DNA from: Anaeramoeba flamelloides
Taxonomy: Eukaryota > Metamonada > Anaeramoebidae
Length of the DNA: 64,000 nt
Assembly: GCA_027625915.1 (NCBI GenBank)
Contig: JANTQA010000008.1
Coordinates: forward strand, 12,153,001-12,217,000
Direction: 5' to 3'
Part shown: one piece after another, positions 58,318-64,000 of the stretch
How positions within the stretch are numbered: the stretch's first letter is position 1
Layout: each line of letters begins with the position of its first letter
Made by a program: the position numbers and the translations under genes
Notes under the pieces: generated by a model
Seen by the model: the letters and a program-made list of their open reading frames with translations, nothing else
The model's database searches: none
What the model was told of the DNA's origin: nothing

Positions 58318-59284
58318 ATTTTTTTATTTACTTTGAGATGAAACTTTTAAAGATATAATTTTTATTGTTTTCTATGAATTTGAAATAAAGCTTTTTTTTG
58401 AAAAAAATGTATAAGCTATCTTCATTGATTTAATAATAAAATTCAATTTGGTTTAACATTTAAGCATTTTTTTAAAAAGTAAAAACATTTTTTTATCAAA
58501 TATAATCATTTAACAAGAATTAGAACCATATACTGATTCCCTTTAATTTATAAAAAAACCTATGATTTTTAGAATATTTATATAATTTTTACATTTTATA
58601 TTTTTGGGTTTTCAATTACACGATAGTTCACCTATGATCATGATTTTTTTGTTTTATCTTTATTTTGAATTACTTAACTTGTTTTGTTACATTGTATTTA
58701 TTTTTTTTTTTTTGAATAATAATTGCTATCAAGTTAAAATCTAGTGTTCAGATAATAGAAATCCAACAAAATTAGAATATTTGATCAAACCATTTGTTCC
58801 ACCTATAACAGAAGATAAAATATCATTCAATTTACTCAATATTTTTTTTGTGTTAACAGTTTCAATTTTTTTCTCTAGACACTCTTTGAATTAGAAAACA
58901 CAACTATATCCAATTTAAGATTCTCTTCACGAGATTAATTGTTTATTTTTTTTAAATATTTAATCCATAATAATAAATCCCCTTTCTGTTATATTTAAAA
59001 CAATTTTTTTTTTTATTTTGATTTATCATTATATCTTTTTTAATTTGAAGGGATGTTAACTGATAGATATTCCTTACATTCCAAACTGTTAATATTTTTA
59101 ATTCAATCTAACTTAAGAAGACATTGAAGACTCTAGCCACTTACTGTTGATTACTCCATACCCAAGTGAAAGTTAATAATTAATAAAGAGATTGTACAAT
59201 TATACTTCTTTTACTTGAGCAAAATTGAAATTACAAAACAATACATAGGGTATTCTTTGAAAAAAAACCCAATTAAAAAAAAAA

Positions 59285-59850
59285 GTTTCAAAGAATTCCC
59301 AATTTCAAAAAATCATAAAAGAATTCCTCAATTCCAAAAAATCAAATTTATAAAAAAAAAAAATAAAATTAGTTTTTTTCTTTTATTTTATATCTTCAAA
59401 ATGTTATTTTTCTTCAATTTGAAACCAATTGCCATCTTTAAACACTCAACCAATTAAATTTGACACAATCTAAATTTTTGGTTATTTTTTAACCCTTTTA
59501 ATTTAAAAGAGTGAATATTTCATAACATTCTTAAGATAAAAAGAACTTATTTGAGAAATGAAAAAAAAAAAAAAAAAAAATTATCAAGATTTCAAAAAGT
59601 TCAACACTTCAATACTAACACAGTTTTATTCAATATGTTATTTTAAAGCAATTCAAATCGGAAACTGAAAATATCTCTTTAACATCTTTTTTTCTAAAAA
59701 TGACCTTGTTTTTTCATTGTTGATTTTCTGAGATTGATCATATATCACCTATTGATTTAATTTATAATTGATATTGGGTACTCATCAAGATTTCAATTTT
59801 TTTTTTTCTATTTCAAATAATTATTTTTCACCTTAATAACTTGTCCATTA
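59285..59850 (+). repeat. Dispersed repeat shared with the Rab intron (copy 2)
   Basis: Collinear with 16660-17180; carries GAATTCCCAATTTCAAAAAA, CATTCTTAAGATAAAAAGAA, TTTCTAAAAATGACCTTG and GAGATTGATCATATATCACC. It lacks the perfect GC-rich hairpin arms of the other copy. Confidence 0.65.
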
Positions 59851-60334
59851 ATATGATTTTTTTTTTTTATAAAAATTTAAATGGAAACTAATTTTTTGAA
59901 AAATTTTGTAAAAAAAAAAAAAAAATAAAAAAATTATACTACTATTAAAAAATAAAAAACATTTTTACAAATTAGAAGATATTTAACCGCTATAAGAAAC
60001 TTATAATTAATAATGCAAAAAATCTCAATATAATTAAACAACAGTTATTTTTATATATTTAATATTCTTTCAAACATCTTGGAAAACTAATTAAAACAAA
60101 AAAAAAGTTTAAATATTTTCCAAATAAAAAAATAAGTATGTACTTTCCAACAAAATAGATTTAAAATCTACAATTTTAAGCTTAAAATTCCCTTTTAAAA
60201 ATTTAAGTTAAAGTATATTTAAAGTGTAATCTAAAATTCTTCAAGAATATAAAAAAAAAGAAAAATAATTTTTTTTCAAAAAAAAATTGGGGTGAAATGA
60301 TGATTTATAATATTCATAGCAAGTAATAAAAGAT

Positions 60335-63300
60335 TTATAAAATTTTATTATCATCTAAATATTTTTTATATCGTTTTAAAAGTTTTTCCAGGTGGACAAT
60401 TAATGGTTTCATAGATAATATGACAGTATCAGAAAGAATATTTATTGAAATATCTAATAAACTAACTTGATGTAACAAACTAGTAAATATTTGTTTCGGG
60501 TATGTGGGGAACTGTTTTTTAAATACCTCCGATCGGATTAGATTAATAATAAGTGGCACTCCTGACGTCGAGGCATCTATACAGCCATTTACTACCATTA
60601 AAAATAGATTCTTATTCTGAGAATTTTTTTTATCACCCATCCGAATACAGAACATCAATTCTTTATTTTTACTTAAGATTTGTTCAAGAATAATTTTATT
60701 ACAGTGATACGTCTTTTGGAATAACATTTTAAAAGTTTGCCTTCTTTTTATATGATTGTGGAAATGATGCTTTGTTTTTATTATATATTTTATTTGTTTA
60801 ATATTTTGGTATTCACTTGATCTATTCATAGGAAATATTTCTGTGCTAAGATGGTGTTTTGAAAATTCAAAAATTTTCAAATAATCACATTTAATTTGAG
60901 AATTTTTCCAAATATCGCCACCATCACCATCATTATTATCTGTAGAATATGAACTATTCAATTCATTTTGAAAATCAAAATTTTCAATTTGATCATGCAT
61001 TATTTGAAGTGTATACGGTATATTTATTATCCTGGGTTGAATTATTTGTATGCAAATAGTTTTTTCAGGAATAATTTTTGATTGGTTTGGAATTTCAATA
61101 AAATTTGTATAACTGGGGAATTCCTTTTTGAAAGCGTTCAAATATTCCGAATGAAATGATAATTCATGGTTGTAATATATAAAACTTTTATTATTATTTA
61201 TAAATTCTTCCATATTATCTAGATCTAAGGCTATTTTCTTATCAACAAAAGTTAATAATACCAGTGTATTAGGTGGACGCAGAGGGGGGTGTTCTACAAG
61301 TTTTTCCTCAATTTCTTGAAATTGTAGATATAAATTATCATTTTTATCATTAAATATTTTTATGAAATTATTCTTAATTTCAATAAAATAGTCCCTATTT
61401 AAATTATTGGTTTTTTTTTGTTTCAAAATCTCCAATATCTGTTTGAAATAGTTTCGAATTTCCCTTTTAGAAATGAAATATCCACATTTTTCATCACTTT
61501 TAACATTATTACATTTAATATTATAATCTATTAATTGTGATATTGTAATGAATGATTCGTATTTCTTATCAAAATTTAAATGCAATTTAATTAAAACATT
61601 GACAAATAAATTGAAAAATATGATATTATTATTTTTTTCTTTAAAATTGGAGATTAAGTCAGTTATTATATCAACATTGTCATCATAATTTTCAATTAAT
61701 TTAATATTTTTAATTTTAATTATATTGTTCTTAATATTTTTTAAAATGTTAAAGATTTCAGAAAAATCATTTTCATTTGTTAAACTTTCCTTTTCTTTTT
61801 TCTTTTTCTTTTTCTTTTCCTCTTCCTCTTCCCCTTCCCTATCATTTTTCTTTTCATTTCCCTTTCCCCTACCCTTTTTTTTTTCATTTTCATTTTCATT
61901 TTCATTTTCCTTTGAATTTTCCTTTTCCTTTTCATTTTCATTTTCCTTTTCTTCCTCCCTTCTGACGCTTTCTTTAATCATTTTTTCCTCTATTCTTTTT
62001 TCTTTTAATTTTCCCTGATCCACATCTTTTTCATCATCATCTTTTTTAAATAAATTTATTTCCTTATTACTAGAGATATAATTCTTTAAATAATCCTCTA
62101 AATTGATTATAAAAGAAGAAATCTCATTTTTAAAATTATTTAAAGAATGATTTTTTTTAAAAAAATTTGTTTTAATAAATTTCGAAAAATAATATGAAAA
62201 TTTTCTAGTTTGAAATTTTTTTTTTAAATTATTAAAAAATAAATTTATAAAAATTTGATAAGAAAAATTTTGAATTTTTTTTTCATTTTTTTGTATTAAT
62301 TTAAAAATTAATTTAATATTATCGAATTGTATCCTATTAAAATTTTTATAATTTAAAATTAAAGAAATATTATAATATTCTGAAAATATCAATTTTCTTA
62401 TTTCAATTTCCCCTTGAAAAGTATTTTTTGCATTCAATAGTATTAAGGAAAATAAAATTTTTATAAAATTTGTCCAAATTTCAAAATCAAAATTATTTTT
62501 TATATAATTTTGAATTAAAATTTCTTTGATTACCATCAAATTTTGAATAATTTGTTGAATAGAATCATTAATTAAATGTAATTTAATAACACAAAGTGTT
62601 TGATTATACACTTGATCATTTTGTTGAAAATCTATATCATTCAGATTATCTACAAGCCAAATGAAACCCATTAGCCCGTTAATTATTCTTCCCCGATCCC
62701 TGAACTGTCTTTTTATTGGATTGATTAAAAATAAACATTTACAATAAGTGATTAAAAATAAGGAATTAACCTTCGATGGTTCATTCACAGCCATGTACTT
62801 CGTATTCTGAATAATAAAAGAAACCAATAAATGTACTAACTTGCTCGAAATACCTTTTGTTATTTCTAATTGATTAATAAATAAGGAATCAACTAAAATG
62901 TCATTTATTCGAGAAATTAAATTATTAATAATATTATTAAACACTATACTAATATTCTGACTCTCAATATCATTCTCACCCTGGATTGTATTCTCTCCTT
63001 TATTCACATCTTTAAAATATTTGGAAATTATATTTGATAGGGATTTATAAATACTTTTAATTATATTTACATTATAACAGTTTGGATTCTTTTCCGTATT
63101 TTTAGTTATGTTTTCAACAAATATTAATTTGTTAAGTATTTGGCAATTTAATTTTGTGAGAACTAAATAATAAATTTTGAAATAATTTTCCATTTTTTGA
63201 AATTTATTTATTTTGATAAGATCCTTTAAAAATATTTTAATTATTTCATTCTTATTTTGATTCTTTAAATCTGGAATCAATTTTTTATTTATTGTTATAA

Positions 63301-64000
63301 TCATACTATCAATAAATTCAAATAAATTAGAAAAAATTTTATTACTTTCAGATTTTTCATCATTATTATTCAATGAATAAAAATTAATTATTAATTTGAA
63401 AAAAAAATTGAAGGAAATTATATAATTAATTAAATCTTGAGAATTATTGAACATTCCTTTTATTATTTTTGAATAAATTAAAAAAATCTTTGGTAATACA
63501 TTTGCATTATCATTAGATAAATAAGATATATATTTCTTGAGTAAGCTTATGCCATTATTGTATTTAATGATTTTGGGTATAATATTGATCATATACTGTA
63601 AACAATTGTTACTTATTTCTTCATTATTAAGAGGGTGATTAACGATATTAATCAAGGTATTAAAAACCACTTTTAACACCATCATAATATCAAGAATAGG
63701 AACGTTAATCAAATTTCTGAAAATCTTTTTTAAATTCTTATTAGATTGATTTTCCCAATCAATTAGATTTTTGATTATTGATATTCTTGGATACTCTGTT
63801 GAATAAAAAAAAGTATTTATTGAAATAACATTACTTTTCTCTTCATTTTCTTTTTTTTTGCCAATTTTTTTATTCTTTTTAACCCAATCTACAATCCATT
63901 TCCTCGTTTTGGATAAATTTGATGATGGAAATTTATAAATATTTAAAAAGTATTCTTTATTCTTTATTATTTCACTTTGCGACCCCTTTAAATCTAAATT
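60335..64000 (-). CDS. Large helical-repeat-like protein, 3' part, function unknown (runs off the right edge)
   Basis: The frame is open without a stop from the window edge to the TAA at 60335: 1221 residues, 5' end missing. No ATG choice is needed because the frame continues upstream of 63712 (for example WIVDWVKKNKKIG and FFYSTEYPRISIIKNLIDWE). The first ~650 visible residues are I/L/N/K-rich with regular helix-like spacing, as in HEAT/armadillo-type scaffolds. A highly charged K/E/N linker follows at about 62010-61780 (residues ~665-740). The C-terminal ~370 residues look more globular and conserved (EHPPLRPPNTLVLLTFVDKK, LFLMVVNGCIDASTSGVPL, LLHQVSLLDISINILSD). I do not recognise the family. 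A HEAT-repeat trafficking or signalling scaffold is possible but unproven. Confidence 0.85.
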   Translation of the reverse strand, partial: NLDLKGSQSEIIKNKEYFLNIYKFPSSNLSKTRKWIVDWVKKNKKIGKKKENEEKSNVISINTFFYSTEYPRISIIKNLIDWENQSNKNLKKIFRNLINVPILDIMMVLKVVFNTLINIVNHPLNNEEISNNCLQYMINIIPKIIKYNNGISLLKKYISYLSNDNANVLPKIFLIYSKIIKGMFNNSQDLINYIISFNFFFKLIINFYSLNNNDEKSESNKIFSNLFEFIDSMIITINKKLIPDLKNQNKNEIIKIFLKDLIKINKFQKMENYFKIYYLVLTKLNCQILNKLIFVENITKNTEKNPNCYNVNIIKSIYKSLSNIISKYFKDVNKGENTIQGENDIESQNISIVFNNIINNLISRINDILVDSLFINQLEITKGISSKLVHLLVSFIIQNTKYMAVNEPSKVNSLFLITYCKCLFLINPIKRQFRDRGRIINGLMGFIWLVDNLNDIDFQQNDQVYNQTLCVIKLHLINDSIQQIIQNLMVIKEILIQNYIKNNFDFEIWTNFIKILFSLILLNAKNTFQGEIEIRKLIFSEYYNISLILNYKNFNRIQFDNIKLIFKLIQKNEKKIQNFSYQIFINLFFNNLKKKFQTRKFSYYFSKFIKTNFFKKNHSLNNFKNEISSFIINLEDYLKNYISSNKEINLFKKDDDEKDVDQGKLKEKRIEEKMIKESVRREEEKENENEKEKENSKENENENENEKKKGRGKGNEKKNDREGEEEEEKKKKKKKEKESLTNENDFSEIFNILKNIKNNIIKIKNIKLIENYDDNVDIITDLISNFKEKNNNIIFFNLFVNVLIKLHLNFDKKYESFITISQLIDYNIKCNNVKSDEKCGYFISKREIRNYFKQILEILKQKKTNNLNRDYFIEIKNNFIKIFNDKNDNLYLQFQEIEEKLVEHPPLRPPNTLVLLTFVDKKIALDLDNMEEFINNNKSFIYYNHELSFHSEYLNAFKKEFPSYTNFIEIPNQSKIIPEKTICIQIIQPRIINIPYTLQIMHDQIENFDFQNELNSSYSTDNNDGDGGDIWKNSQIKCDYLKIFEFSKHHLSTEIFPMNRSSEYQNIKQIKYIIKTKHHFHNHIKRRQTFKMLFQKTYHCNKIILEQILSKNKELMFCIRMGDKKNSQNKNLFLMVVNGCIDASTSGVPLIINLIRSEVFKKQFPTYPKQIFTSLLHQVSLLDISINILSDTVILSMKPLIVHLEKLLKRYKKYLDDNKIL

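Larger units (their letters stand above)
55058..60334. other. Gene-free AT-rich region with repeats
   Basis: Between the perilipin-like gene and the 3' end of the large minus-strand gene. It holds a fold-back at 55209, dispersed repeats at 55925 and 56240, a TA microsatellite at 56653-56692, a C-rich tract at 58284 and the second copy of the Rab-intron repeat at 59285. The open frame 59215-59457 falls in that repeat and is not a gene. Confidence 0.65.

Noticed and set aside
61725-62018. Poly-F/S frames antisense to the large right-hand gene
   Set aside because: Complement of its K/E-rich linker.
1-64000. CRISPR arrays, tRNA/rRNA genes, LTR retroelements
   Set aside because: No regular spaced repeats, no tRNA B-box/cloverleaf, no rRNA motifs and no long direct terminal repeats with retroviral-type genes were seen by eye.

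Overview
The window is eukaryotic nuclear DNA from an extremely AT-rich genome (roughly three quarters A+T or more, with long homopolymer runs). Genes have GT-AG introns from about 130 bp to more than 5 kb, proteins carry poly-N, poly-Q and K/E-rich tracts, and gene density is low. The gene set (heterotrimeric G-protein beta, Rab GTPase, RING/CUE E3 ligase, a 26/29-kDa cathepsin-type protease domain, a DRAM/Frag1-type membrane protein, a perilipin-like protein) suggests a free-living amoeboid protist. From memory of the family the G-beta protein looks closest to Dictyostelium-type G-beta. The K/E/N-rich low-complexity style also fits anaerobic amoebae such as Anaeramoeba. The genus is an inference.

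Layout, left to right: (1) 180-861 minus, secreted 26/29-kDa-proteinase N-terminal domain; (2) 5023-11895 plus, G-protein beta in four exons with 3.1-kb and 2.4-kb introns; (3) 15062-18912 minus, Rab GTPase in five exons, two of them 35 and 38 nt; (4) 24121-25818 plus, gp78/HRD1-like ER E3 ligase, one exon; (5) 34547-35317 plus, six-TM DRAM/Frag1-type protein; (6) 40849-47035 minus, TAN1/THUMPD1-like tRNA acetylation factor in two exons split by a 5.3-kb intron; (7) 48373-48759 plus, ribosomal protein eL33 (RPL35A), divergent from gene 6; (8) 54254-55057 plus, possible perilipin-like lipid-droplet protein; (9) 60335-64000 minus, 3' part of a very large unrecognised protein running off the right edge. 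Several spliced structures were worked out by eye from homology and splice sites, and the exons join in frame.

The genes do not form an operon-like pathway; they are ordinary housekeeping and signalling genes. The most striking content lies between and inside them: a diverse set of decayed mobile elements. I see at least four families of short inverted-repeat elements (a uniform 195-bp TA-flanked family with six copies; a 'CCCAGTATAAAAGC' family; a 'CAGTGGTGT' Tc1-like family; a Tc1/mariner family with a decayed transposase), several long fold-back elements including one with an 11-bp Mutator-like target duplication, and decayed LINEs. The best-resolved case is the TAN1 intron, where a LINE is split by one inverted-repeat element that is itself split by a TA-flanked Tc1-like element. 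I found no CRISPR, rRNA, tRNA or LTR element, and nothing I can defend as a wholly new biological system. The fold-back/MITE set and the GC-rich perfect hairpin in the Rab intron are the best candidates for something undescribed.
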